Shown here one piece after another: positions 34,387-42,752 of a stretch of DNA of 43,753 bases (position 1 is its first letter; every line of letters begins with the position of its first letter). The position numbers and the translations under genes were made by a program. The DNA is taken from contig WESA01000021.1 of the NCBI GenBank assembly GCA_009768935.1, positions 1 through 43,753 of the forward strand, read 5' to 3'. Source of the DNA: Rectinema subterraneum (GTDB taxonomy: Bacteria > Spirochaetota > Spirochaetia > Treponematales > Rectinemataceae). The notes beneath the pieces were generated by a model. That model ran no database searches. It saw nothing but the letters and a program-made list of their open reading frames with translations, and was not told the DNA's origin.

Positions 34387-35252
34387 AACATGAGAGCTCC
34401 AGAAACCAATACTCGCTTGGAATATACGAAAAAGCCATGCCTCCATCGCTCATCCTTTCGGAAAAACTGCTGGCTGCGGCGCGGCATGGCTACGATTTTA
34501 TGGAACTTAGCATCGATGAGAGCGATGAAAAATTAGCTCGCCTCGAAGCGTCAGCTCAGTGGAAGCGCGAGCTAGTAAACGCAGCACAGGACGCTGGCAT
34601 TCGCATTTTGACCATGTGCCTGTCCGGTCACAGAAAATACCCTATTGGCAGTGCAGACCCGAAAACCCGCGCGCGCGGTATGGAAATCATGGAGGGCGCG
34701 ATACTTCTGGCTGCAGACCTCGGTATACGAATTATTCAGATTGCCGGTTACGACGCCTATTATGAGCCTTCGACAGAAACGACGCAGGCGCTCTTTGCTG
34801 AAAACCTGGCAAAAAGTGTGGCATTCGCGGCACGCTATGGGGTCTGCCTCGCTTTCGAAACAATGGAAACACCTTTTATGAATACTGTAGAAAAAGCGCT
34901 CAGGTTTGTGCGGAAAATCGACTCGCCATTTCTGCAGATCTATCCCGATGTCGGCAATGTGACGAATGCGTTTGAAGGCGATATTACGCGCATTTCTCAA
35001 GATATCTTGGGCGGCGCAGGGCATTTGGTGGCAGTCCATTTGAAAGAGACGCAGCCCGGTATTTTCCGCGAAATACCGTACGGGAAGGGGCATGTCAATT
35101 TCGATACATGCGTTGAAGCGGCATTTTCTGCCGGCGCGCGGATTTTTACCTCGGAATTCTGGTACCAGAAAGGCGCAGATTGGGAGCTCGACATTGGGCG
35201 TGCCCACGCATTCCTCAGAAAAAAGCTCGATCGAATCAGTAGCGGAGAATGA
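34383..35252 (+). CDS. L-xylulose-5-phosphate 3-epimerase (UlaE/SgbU type)
   Basis: 289 residues from MKHESSRNQY (ATG overlapping the previous stop by 4 bases). TIM-barrel AP-endonuclease-2 fold. The four metal/catalytic positions are all present: E159 (LAFETMETPF), D189 (PDVGN), H219 (VHLKET) and E258 (TSEFWY), together with GHRKYPIGS and YGKGHVNF. UlaE converts L-xylulose 5-phosphate to L-ribulose 5-phosphate in ascorbate and pentose use. Here it precedes an FGGY kinase (4-base overlap), the same pairing as LyxK-SgbU in E. coli. No L-ribulose-5-phosphate 4-epimerase is in the window. Confidence 0.88.
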   Translation: MKHESSRNQYSLGIYEKAMPPSLILSEKLLAAARHGYDFMELSIDESDEKLARLEASAQWKRELVNAAQDAGIRILTMCLSGHRKYPIGSADPKTRARGMEIMEGAILLAADLGIRIIQIAGYDAYYEPSTETTQALFAENLAKSVAFAARYGVCLAFETMETPFMNTVEKALRFVRKIDSPFLQIYPDVGNVTNAFEGDITRISQDILGGAGHLVAVHLKETQPGIFREIPYGKGHVNFDTCVEAAFSAGARIFTSEFWYQKGADWELDIGRAHAFLRKKLDRISSGE

Positions 35253-36799
35253 ATATGCAACACTATTTTCTCGGCATCGACAACGGAGGCACCGTTGCAA
35301 AAGCTGCCCTCTTCGATGAAACAGGCGCAGAAATAGCCATCGCATCCGAAACCGTGCCCTTCTCTGCCCCGAAACCCGGCTTTGCCGAGCGCGACATGCT
35401 CGAGCTCTGGCAGGCTAATTGCCGAATCATCCGAGAAGTGCTCCAGAAGTCGCGCATTCCTTCAAAGTTGATAGCAGGAGTTGCCTGTACAGGCCATGGC
35501 AAAGGGCTCTACCTCTGGGGAAAAAATGAAAGGCCAGCTTACCCCGGCATAGTTTCCACCGACACAAGGGCTTGGGAATACCCCTTGCGCTGGGAGAAAG
35601 ACGGCACCGCTCAAACCGTCTATGCAAAAACCTTTCAGAAAATACTTGCCTGCCAGCCTGTCTCGCTTGTCGCATGGCTCAAGGACCATGCTTCCGAGGT
35701 TATTGAACGCACGAAATGGGTATTCGAAGCCAAGGATTATGTGCGTTTTATGCTGACAGGTGAAGCGTATGCCGAAATCACCGACTATTCCGGATCCGGG
35801 CTTTTGAACATCCGCGACCGGAGCTTCGACAGCGCGCTTTTGGAAGCCTATGGCCTTGGCGATTTGTACGACAAACTGCCGCCGCTTGTTCACTCCACAG
35901 ACCTGTGCGGAAAAATCAGCGCGTCAGCAGCTCAGGCGACGGGGCTTGTCGAAGGAACGCCGGTTGCGGGGGGCATGTTCGATATCGATGCCTGTGCGGT
36001 GGCTTCGGGTGTGATCGATGAGCAATATTTCTGTGTCGTCGCCGGCACTTGGAGCATCAATGAATATTTGTCCAGAAGGCCCGTCACCGACGGCAACATC
36101 ATGATGAACTCGCTTTTCTGCATGCCTGAATATTACCTGATCGAGGAATCGAGCCCCACCTCTGCCGGTAATTACGAATGGTTCATCAATTTCTTTCTGG
36201 ATAAAGAAAAAAATGAGGCTGCGGAAGCCGGCCTCAGTATTTTCGAGTTCGCAGAGCGCATGGCCCGGCACATCGCGCCAGAAGATTGCGATCTTGTATT
36301 CCTGCCATTTCTCTTCGGCTCGAACTATAATCCTGAGGCGCGGGCCTGTTTTGCAGGCTTTTCAGCCCGGCACACGAGGGCGCACATGATTCGCGCTGTG
36401 CTCGAAGGAATTGTGTTCAGCCACAAAACGCATATCGACAAACTGCTTGCGACGCGCACGCCTCCGCTTGCTGTGCGTCTCACCGGAGGAGCAGCCAGGT
36501 CGAGAGAATGGGTCCAGATGTTCGCCGATGTCATCGGCCTTCCGGTAGAAACGGTTCTTGCATCGGAACCGGGAGCCCTGGGCTGCGCTATGTCGGCCGC
36601 AGTCGCAAGCGGCACCTACAGAGATTTGCGCGAAGCAGCCGCGCATATGGTAAAGCTTGGAAGCCGCTTCGAGCCAGATTCCGCCAAAGCTGGAATGTAT
36701 CTAAAAAAATACAAGCTCTACAAGGATATCGCCGATTCGCTCGATCACTCATGGAAAGGCTTCAGCCCGCAAACTCCTTCGACAGAGCTTCCATCATAA
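35249..36799 (+). CDS. FGGY-family carbohydrate kinase (L-xylulose/ribulose kinase-like)
   Basis: 516 residues from MNMQHYFLGIDNGGTVAKAA. N-terminal actin-like FGGY domain (about 1-250) with CTGHGKGLYLWG and STDTRAWEY; C-terminal domain (about 255-500) with GTWSINEYL and the nucleotide-side signature LTGGAARSREWVQMFADVIG. Phosphorylates a keto-sugar with ATP. The UlaE-type partner makes L-xylulose the best guess, but D-xylulose, L-ribulose or other sugars cannot be excluded. ATG overlaps the epimerase stop. Its 3' end overlaps the convergent aroE-like gene by 38 bases. Confidence 0.9.
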   Translation: MNMQHYFLGIDNGGTVAKAALFDETGAEIAIASETVPFSAPKPGFAERDMLELWQANCRIIREVLQKSRIPSKLIAGVACTGHGKGLYLWGKNERPAYPGIVSTDTRAWEYPLRWEKDGTAQTVYAKTFQKILACQPVSLVAWLKDHASEVIERTKWVFEAKDYVRFMLTGEAYAEITDYSGSGLLNIRDRSFDSALLEAYGLGDLYDKLPPLVHSTDLCGKISASAAQATGLVEGTPVAGGMFDIDACAVASGVIDEQYFCVVAGTWSINEYLSRRPVTDGNIMMNSLFCMPEYYLIEESSPTSAGNYEWFINFFLDKEKNEAAEAGLSIFEFAERMARHIAPEDCDLVFLPFLFGSNYNPEARACFAGFSARHTRAHMIRAVLEGIVFSHKTHIDKLLATRTPPLAVRLTGGAARSREWVQMFADVIGLPVETVLASEPGALGCAMSAAVASGTYRDLREAAAHMVKLGSRFEPDSAKAGMYLKKYKLYKDIADSLDHSWKGFSPQTPSTELPS

Positions 36800-37622
36800 C
36801 CTCGCGAGGCGCCTCGAGCCCTGTCCACAGCTTGAAGCCTATGACTCCCTGATTGACCAGCATGCCAAGCCCATCGATCGTCTTTGCGCCGCGCGCTTCA
36901 GCCTTTTTCAGGAATGCGGTGTGCGGCGGATTGGGGATGACATCGCAGACAACGAGGTCGGGCCGGATTGTCCGATAATCGATGTCCGGCACTGCTTCTA
37001 TATCCGGGAAAAGGCCGATCGAGGTCGCATTGACCAAGATGTCCGTATCTTCCGGAATTGCAAGCTGCCTGTCCCATAGCAGAAAGTCGGCGTGGCACTG
37101 TGTCGCCTCATTCAGTGTCCTCACCAGATCCTCGCCCCTTGTCCTCGTCCGGTTTGCAACCACAATGTGTCCGGCGCCAGCCAGGGCCAGTTCGACCGCA
37201 ATGGACCGCGCAGCTCCTCCCGCACCAAGGAGAAACACCCTCGAGCCTGCGATGCGCGTACTACCCTGCTCTTTCAGAGAGCGAAGAAAACCCTTGCCAT
37301 CGGTATTTTCACCGCGAAGCCGGCCATTTTCGGCGACAACCGTATTCACCGCACCAATGAGGCGCGCGTCGCCGGCGATTTCGTCGAGGTACTTCATGAC
37401 CTCGATTTTATGCGGAATGGTGAGATTGATACCCCGCATGCCGAAGGCCACAAGGCCACGTATCGCATCAGCGAGATTGTCCGGCTTCACCTCGATCGTA
37501 AGGTACCGCCAGTTGAGTCCCAGCGCCCGAAAGGCGGCCTCCATCATGACAACCGTAGGATTTTCCGCGACAGGATAACCGAAAACGCCTACGAGCTCTG
37601 CTTTGTAATTGCGATTTGGCAT
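36762..37622 (-). CDS. Shikimate dehydrogenase-family protein lacking the SxS shikimate motif
   Basis: 286 residues, full length, with AGAGAGG upstream of ATG. Catalytic K72 (NLTIPHK), N93 (GAVNTVV) and D108 (ENTDGKGF) are present, as is the Rossmann loop GAGGAARS (133-140). NRTR at 157-160 suggests NADPH. The N-terminal substrate motif, usually NPIxHSxSP, is YPVAENPTVVM here, so both serines that contact shikimate are missing. I recall related 'ENPT' proteins sitting beside sugar genes, so this may act on a sugar-derived or cyclitol-like acid rather than in aromatic synthesis. It overlaps the FGGY kinase gene tail-to-tail. Confidence 0.85.
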   Translation of the reverse strand: MPNRNYKAELVGVFGYPVAENPTVVMMEAAFRALGLNWRYLTIEVKPDNLADAIRGLVAFGMRGINLTIPHKIEVMKYLDEIAGDARLIGAVNTVVAENGRLRGENTDGKGFLRSLKEQGSTRIAGSRVFLLGAGGAARSIAVELALAGAGHIVVANRTRTRGEDLVRTLNEATQCHADFLLWDRQLAIPEDTDILVNATSIGLFPDIEAVPDIDYRTIRPDLVVCDVIPNPPHTAFLKKAEARGAKTIDGLGMLVNQGVIGFKLWTGLEAPREVMMEALSKEFAG

Positions 37623-37772
37623 ATTAACCTCTCTATTATCCTGCTAATATTGTACTGTAGGCTTCTTACTGGCGGAAGCGGGTTTGCATTTGTCTGCGTG
37701 CACGCTGCCAAAAGGCGAGCCCGCTGCTATTTGCGCGCCCGCTGTCTCTCGTTGTCGCTTTCCGGCTCGCCA

Positions 37773-37801
37773 TTGCCTGACGGCACTTTTCCGGATACTT
37801 T
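37773..37801 (+). promoter_or_regulatory. Putative promoter of the LOG-family gene
   Basis: TTGCCT (37773-37778), 17 bases, TACTTT (37796-37801), placing the start of transcription just before the AAGGA ribosome site. An 8-base inverted repeat GGCGAGCC/GGCTCGCC (37714-37721 and 37764-37771) lies directly upstream. Confidence 0.4.
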
Positions 37802-37820
37802 AGTAATGAAAGGAACTCCA

Positions 37821-38465
37821 ATGAGCAAAAACCTGTCGGGAACAGACAGCATGCATACTGCGCCGCGGTCCAGGAAAACTCTTAAAATCTGCGTATTCTG
37901 CGGCTCTTCCATGGGAAACAGCCCTGTGTACGCGGATACTGCCGCAAGGTTAGGGCGCACAATTGCTGGTCAAGGGATGACCCTGGTGTATGGAGGCGGC
38001 AATGTCGGCCTAATGGGCATCGTCGCCGAATCGGCGATGAAAACCGGGGGAAAGGTAATCGGCATTATACCGGAGCGTCTTTTCGCGCTCGTGGAACAGC
38101 AGGAACTGACAGAGCTCCTCGTTGTCAAGGATATGCATGAGAGAAAAGCACTTATGCAGAAAAAAGCAGACGCCTTCATTTCCTTGCCGGGAGGCATAGG
38201 AACAATGGAGGAGCTCTTTGAAGTCTGGAGCTGGCGATATATCGGGTACCACCAGAAGCCGGTCGCTTTGCTCAATATCGAGCATTATTACGACCAGCTT
38301 CTGAGTTTGCTGCGCCATATGGTGAATGAAGGCTTTCTGCACAAGGAAATCTATGACGATCTCATTGTGGACACGGACATGGATCGCTTGATTGAATCCC
38401 TCGTCGCTAAAATCGGCAAAGGAGCAGCCGTGCCTTTTTTTAAAAAACCCGAACGAAGGAGCTGA
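37821..38465 (+). CDS. LOG-family nucleoside 5'-monophosphate phosphoribohydrolase
   Basis: 214 residues from MSKNLSGTDS, behind AAGGA at 37809-37813. An in-frame ATG at 37806 is too close to the promoter, and the long upstream frame runs antisense to the aroE-like gene. Rossmann-like fold with CVFCGSSMG (24-32), YGGGNVGLMG (57-66) and the hallmark PGGIGTMEE (123-131). Relatives split nucleoside monophosphates such as AMP or cytokinin ribotides into base and ribose 5-phosphate; TIGR00730-type bacterial members were long mislabelled lysine decarboxylase. The sequence gives no hint of a specific base. Convergent with pncB. Confidence 0.9.
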   Translation: MSKNLSGTDSMHTAPRSRKTLKICVFCGSSMGNSPVYADTAARLGRTIAGQGMTLVYGGGNVGLMGIVAESAMKTGGKVIGIIPERLFALVEQQELTELLVVKDMHERKALMQKKADAFISLPGGIGTMEELFEVWSWRYIGYHQKPVALLNIEHYYDQLLSLLRHMVNEGFLHKEIYDDLIVDTDMDRLIESLVAKIGKGAAVPFFKKPERRS

Positions 38466-38533
38466 AAATTCAGCTGACGCAGTTTTCGGATTGCCCCCAG
38501 CGCCAATTTGAAACCCAAAAACGCTAGAAATCC

Positions 38534-39982
38534 TCAGGATTTGGACAGCTTCTGCTTCAAGAAAGCGTTGATGAGCGAGACTTTGAGATCATAGAGCCTG
38601 TCGGTAATCGACACCTTGTAGATATGCGGGTTGAGCAGGCGCAGGTATGTCGAATCGAAACTCTTGATACGCTCTTTCATGAATGCCTGACATTCCTTGA
38701 TATCGGGCAGGTCGAGCACGCGAACGCCATGGTCCATCACTTTAAAAAGAAGCGGCTCAATTCGCGCAGGGACAATTTTCAGCTGGCGCCAGTCAGCGCT
38801 CGGGTGGTGGACAATATATTCCGTGCCTTCTTGAATTTCTTCTTCGCTGCAGGAAATAAGATCGAGCCGTGCCGAACCCTTTTCGTCATACATACGCCAG
38901 AGGTTTTTGACTCCCGGATTGGTCGATTTTTCGGGATTGTCAGAAAACTTCATGACTGGCCGCTTTTCGCCCTCAGGATCGATCGCCGAGAGTTTATAGA
39001 CTCCGGTAAATGCTGCTTCATCCCCGCCGGTTACGAGATTCGTTCCGACGCCCCACACATCGATTGGGGCCTTGTCGTCGACGAGGCTTTCAATGATCTC
39101 TTCGTTGAGTTCGTTTGAGACAACAATTTTGACATCCTGAAGGCCGGCTTCATCGAGCCTGGATCGGATCATGCGCGAAAGGTAATCGATGTCGCCGGAA
39201 TCGAGGCGCACGCCGAAACTGAGCCCTTTTTCTTTGAGTTTCTTGCCTGCTTCGATGGCGTTGACGATGCCTGATTCGAGAGAATTGTAGGTATCGATAA
39301 GAAAAACCGTATTCTTCGGATAAATGTCGGCATATGCATTAAATGCCTCAAGCTCGGAAGCATAGGACATGACCCAGGAATGAGCCATAGTGCCAAGGAC
39401 GGGAATGCCATATTCTTTGCCGGCAAGTGTATTCGAGGTTCCGACCGCACCGCCGATAAATGCAGCCCTGCTTGCTGAAAGCGCCCCATCCGCGCCCTGT
39501 GCGCGGCGCAAGCCGAATTCCATAATCGCACCGCGCCGTGAAGCATTCCACACGCGTGCAGCTTTTGTGGCAATGAGGCTCTGGAAATTGAGCACATTGA
39601 GCACAAGGCCTTCGACAATCTGCGCGGTGATGAGGTCTGCTTCGACGCGAAGGAGCGGTTCCTGCGGGAATACAATCTCTCCTTCGCGGGCAGCATAAAT
39701 CGTTCCTTTGAAACGAAATGAAGAGAGATATTCGAGGAACTCCTTTTCGAAAAGCCCGAGCGTTGCAAGATAGTCCAGATCTTCTCGGGAGAATGCAAAG
39801 TCCTCGAGGGCTTCGATGAGCGTCGCGAGCCCGGCAAAAACCGAATATCCTCCTCCAAACGGATGTCTGCGAAAGAAATAATCGAACACAACAGGCATGG
39901 TCATGCGGCGCTTCCAGTATCCTTGCGCCATAGTCAGCTCATAAAAATCAGTGAATAGCGCGCTTTGATAGAGGCAATTCAT
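38534..39982 (-). CDS. pncB: Nicotinate phosphoribosyltransferase
   Basis: 482 residues. Makes nicotinate mononucleotide from nicotinate and PRPP (ATP-stimulated) in NAD salvage. Motifs: LFTDFYELTMAQGYW near the N-terminus, EFGLRRAQGADGA, GTMAHSWVMSY with the phosphorylatable histidine, and RLDSGDI. ATG follows AAGGAA. The stop codon is the loop of a small perfect hairpin (AAATCC/GGATTT, 38528-38542). It is 36 bases downstream of pncA, so the two successive steps nicotinamide to nicotinate to mononucleotide are encoded in one operon. Confidence 0.96.
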   Translation of the reverse strand: MNCLYQSALFTDFYELTMAQGYWKRRMTMPVVFDYFFRRHPFGGGYSVFAGLATLIEALEDFAFSREDLDYLATLGLFEKEFLEYLSSFRFKGTIYAAREGEIVFPQEPLLRVEADLITAQIVEGLVLNVLNFQSLIATKAARVWNASRRGAIMEFGLRRAQGADGALSASRAAFIGGAVGTSNTLAGKEYGIPVLGTMAHSWVMSYASELEAFNAYADIYPKNTVFLIDTYNSLESGIVNAIEAGKKLKEKGLSFGVRLDSGDIDYLSRMIRSRLDEAGLQDVKIVVSNELNEEIIESLVDDKAPIDVWGVGTNLVTGGDEAAFTGVYKLSAIDPEGEKRPVMKFSDNPEKSTNPGVKNLWRMYDEKGSARLDLISCSEEEIQEGTEYIVHHPSADWRQLKIVPARIEPLLFKVMDHGVRVLDLPDIKECQAFMKERIKSFDSTYLRLLNPHIYKVSITDRLYDLKVSLINAFLKQKLSKS

Positions 39983-40018
39983 AGTGTTCCTTTCCTCATT
40001 GCTACTTGAGGCTATCTT

Positions 40019-40642
40019 CTAGATCTTGGCCAGCAGCTCGTGTGTCTTGGCAAACACGCAGCCTGCATCGCGCATCTGCGTTTTTGCTTTGTCGATATCC
40101 CCTGGATTTGCATCGATTCCTTTGATTGCATCTTCAACGATGACAACTTTGAACCCGACACGCCGGGCATCGAGTGCGGTTGCCTTTACACAGTAATCTG
40201 TTGCAAGCCCGCAAACCAGCACGCGCTGTATGCCAAGCGAAGACAGCAAGCCCGAAAGGCCTGTAGGCGTCACACCATCATTTTCAAAAAATGCAGAATA
40301 GCTGTCGAGTTCCTTTCTGGTTCCTTTTCGAATGATGAACCGGGCTTTCCAGCTCTGGAGCGCGGGATGAAAATCGGCACCTTTGGTGCCTGCGACGCAA
40401 TGGTCGGGCCACAGCACATTCGGAGGCTCAGCACTCGTATCCAGAGAAAAAGGAGGCAGGGACTTTGCAGAGGCAAATGAACAATGATTGAGTGGATGCC
40501 AATCTTGAGTCAGCACGCTGATGGGGTAGGCAGCCAGCAGTGAATTTGCTGCTGGAATAATCGCATCACCATCCGGGACGGCAAGCACACCGCCAGGACA
40601 AAAATCGTTCTGGATATCAACAACGATTAGTGCACTTTCCAC
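40019..40642 (-). CDS. pncA: Nicotinamidase (PncA)
   Basis: 207 residues from a GTG start at 40642, chosen because AAGGAGGA lies just ahead; an earlier TTG would put that ribosome site inside the gene. Isochorismatase fold with catalytic triad D9 (VVDIQNDF), K106 (IRKGT) and C151 (GLATDYCVKATALDA), and metal-site residues D47 and H49 (TQDWHP). Hydrolyses nicotinamide to nicotinate and ammonia; the product feeds PncB encoded next. pncA may be preceded by its own promoter in the 112-base gap to the outer-membrane gene. Confidence 0.95.
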   Translation of the reverse strand: MESALIVVDIQNDFCPGGVLAVPDGDAIIPAANSLLAAYPISVLTQDWHPLNHCSFASAKSLPPFSLDTSAEPPNVLWPDHCVAGTKGADFHPALQSWKARFIIRKGTRKELDSYSAFFENDGVTPTGLSGLLSSLGIQRVLVCGLATDYCVKATALDARRVGFKVVIVEDAIKGIDANPGDIDKAKTQMRDAGCVFAKTHELLAKI

Positions 40643-40754
40643 TTCGCATCCTCCTTGTTCATGGTAACGCAATGTCCAGGATTTGAAAACTACCTTTGGA
40701 TGAATTCGCTTTCCTGAAAGCGCCGAACCAAAAATCGCTTATATGAGGATGACC

Positions 40755-42323
40755 CTATAGCGCAAAGCTTGCAAAAACGCGTGCATATGGCAGCGATATG
40801 ATCATTGCTTCCGGATTATATTCAAGCGTCAATGAGCCTTCGAGATGTAAAGGCTCCGTTTTGAGCCCGATCTGAATTTTGCAGGAATAGGTGCGAGACT
40901 CTTCTGCATTCATCGGAATCGCAACCGCCAATCGCGAAGAAAATTTTTCAAACAAAAAACTCAGAGAGATCTGCATGCGTCCAAGGAATCTGTCCAAATA
41001 CGAGATGGCGCGCCCCTGCTGCTCTGGATATTCATAAAAATTTCCGTCCGCCGCATTCTCTTCTGCATTTTCAACTGCATTTTCGGGCTCCGAAGCAGCA
41101 TTGGCTTTATCCTCCGGCAGTGCAAAAGAGCCTTGAATCGCCAGATTTATGCCATACTGCGGATATGTTTTGCCCGCATGTCTTGTATGCAAATCCATCT
41201 GCAGTCTTGCGCGCCAATCCGAAGGTTCAATGGATATCCCTGCTGAAAAAGCTGAATCCAAAACTCCTGGGCTGTTGAATATGTTGAAGCGTCTTTCAGT
41301 ATTGTTGATTTTGAAATTGATATCGGCTTTGTCCGGCCAATAGCGCAATAGAAGCGGATCGGGATATTGTCCCCATGCAGGCAGGCTGCCTGTTTTTGGC
41401 GAGACTGCTCCCTGTTTTGAATATATTCCCGCCCGAAGGCTTACGCTTTTTATTATCGGTGAGCCAGGAAAGACTGCATCGTAATGGGAATAGATCAATG
41501 CATCATATGCTGCGACATCGCCGGAAGCGGAAATAAAATCGCCAGCTTCGGCATACGCGAATCCCTCGACGGACGAATTTCCTTTCCGGAACGAAAAATC
41601 AAGCCGGGCTGCCGCGCCTTTTGCCCAATCGAGGTCGGCCTGAATTTGCCGGGCGCTCTGAAAATTTGGCAGCATCTGTATTCTTGCTAGAATGCTCGAA
41701 CTATGGTGGAAATATCCTGCGCTGATTGCTATCCACGGAGACGCATGACGCAATGCAGTTCCTATTTCCTGTTGCGCATCCATCAGGAAGCCTGCTGCAA
41801 CCGCCAGCCTTCCAGGCCGATCGGCAAGTACATATTGAAATGCAGCATCACTGTACAGAGGTCCTTTTGCGGCAAAAAGCGCCCATTTTCCGGCTCCAAC
41901 CGAAAGCCCCCATGGGTCATTCACGCTGCCAGGGCTGCTCACAGAAAGCGTCGATGAACCGCGATTTGAAATCGCATCGGCTTTTGCTAGGAAACCAGCA
42001 GCATCATTGATTGCAAGCTTTCCTGCGGCAAACTCGGCTCCGGCAATCTTGCCTTTTGCGGCAAAAGCTGATTCCGCAAATACGGATTGTGTTAAGACTT
42101 CATTCCTTATAGCGAGCGGAATGGCAGCCTGAATCTGGAACGCTGGCGACAGTTCATACTGGAAATATGTGCGTGTACTGCTTGTCGAGGCGCTTAGCGA
42201 AATTCTTCCCCCTAGGCCCAGACACCCCGAGCCACATGTGAACGCAACAACCCATGCTGAAATCAAGCAATATTCTTTGATCCCCACATTTACTAGACGC
42301 AAGCAATTGCTTGCCTGCTTCAT
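40755..42323 (-). CDS. Hypothetical secreted, probably outer-membrane beta-rich protein
   Basis: Not recognised. The start at MKQASNCLRL (42323) is a guess, giving 522 residues; further in-frame starts at 42374 and inside the glutaredoxin gene are less likely. No good ribosome site is visible. A hydrophobic stretch (about residues 18-38, LISAWVVAFTCGSGCLGLGG) looks like a signal sequence with cysteines near its end, possibly a lipobox. The rest is Ala/Ser-rich with alternating patterns (LSASTSSTRTYFQYELSPAF, ISAGYFHH, LSFLFEKFSSRLAVAIPM) typical of an outer-membrane barrel. A Glu/Asn/Ala low-complexity stretch lies near 410-430. It ends LPYARVFASFAL. Confidence 0.55.
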   Translation of the reverse strand: MKQASNCLRLVNVGIKEYCLISAWVVAFTCGSGCLGLGGRISLSASTSSTRTYFQYELSPAFQIQAAIPLAIRNEVLTQSVFAESAFAAKGKIAGAEFAAGKLAINDAAGFLAKADAISNRGSSTLSVSSPGSVNDPWGLSVGAGKWALFAAKGPLYSDAAFQYVLADRPGRLAVAAGFLMDAQQEIGTALRHASPWIAISAGYFHHSSSILARIQMLPNFQSARQIQADLDWAKGAAARLDFSFRKGNSSVEGFAYAEAGDFISASGDVAAYDALIYSHYDAVFPGSPIIKSVSLRAGIYSKQGAVSPKTGSLPAWGQYPDPLLLRYWPDKADINFKINNTERRFNIFNSPGVLDSAFSAGISIEPSDWRARLQMDLHTRHAGKTYPQYGINLAIQGSFALPEDKANAASEPENAVENAEENAADGNFYEYPEQQGRAISYLDRFLGRMQISLSFLFEKFSSRLAVAIPMNAEESRTYSCKIQIGLKTEPLHLEGSLTLEYNPEAMIISLPYARVFASFAL

Positions 42324-42341
42324 TTTTTGGCGCTCAATATC

Positions 42342-42370
42342 TTGACGCACAACTTTATATATATTATTTT
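42342..42370 (+). promoter_or_regulatory. Putative promoter of the glutaredoxin-like gene
   Basis: TTGACG (42342-42347), 17 AT-rich bases, TATTTT (42365-42370), about 50 bases before the ATG at 42420. Confidence 0.55.
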
Positions 42371-42419
42371 TCATATGTAACCACAAACCACAAAAACCTA
42401 CCACCAAGCAGGAGGAAAT

Positions 42420-42650
42420 ATGTCTGTTGCAATCTACACCACACCAAGCTGCGGATACTGCAGGATGGCAAAAGATTGGTTCCGCCAGAATGGCATTCCA
42501 TTTACCGAATATAATGTCGCTGCAGATATGCGCCGCGCTGAGGAAATGGTGCGGAAGTCCGGACAGATGGGCGTACCTGTTATCGATGTAAATGGCAGAA
42601 TTATTGTCGGTTTCAATAAACCCGAGATCGAGCGAGCACTGCATCGATGA
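42420..42650 (+). CDS. Glutaredoxin-like protein (NrdH/YruB type)
   Basis: 76 residues; the ATG is preceded by AGGAGG. Thioredoxin fold with redox pair C11-G-Y-C14, cis-proline in GQMGVPV (P53) and a C-terminal GFNKPEIERAL. This is the short glutaredoxin-like type which often takes electrons from thioredoxin reductase instead of glutathione. It is a monocistronic gene divergent from the outer-membrane protein gene; redox partners are not in the window. Confidence 0.93.
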   Translation: MSVAIYTTPSCGYCRMAKDWFRQNGIPFTEYNVAADMRRAEEMVRKSGQMGVPVIDVNGRIIVGFNKPEIERALHR

Positions 42651-42722
42651 GAATTTGAGTAGTGCTCTCAACCTTGTGTAAAGACTTGAAGCAAAGATAG
42701 TCAGTTTGCGCGAATATCTCTA

Positions 42723-42740
42723 TGACCGCCACTGCGGTCA
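42723..42740 (+). promoter_or_regulatory. Hairpin touching the transposase ribosome-binding site
   Basis: TGACCGC (42723-42729), loop CACT, GCGGTCA (42734-42740): a perfect 7-base stem ending at the first base of AAGGAGGG (42740-42747). It may limit translation of the mobile-element gene or be part of the element's end. Confidence 0.5.
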
Positions 42741-42752
42741 AGGAGGGTATTC

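Noticed and set aside
37092..37820. Long N-terminal extension of the LOG protein
   Set aside because: It runs antisense through the aroE-like gene and through the probable promoter; a good ribosome site precedes ATG 37821.
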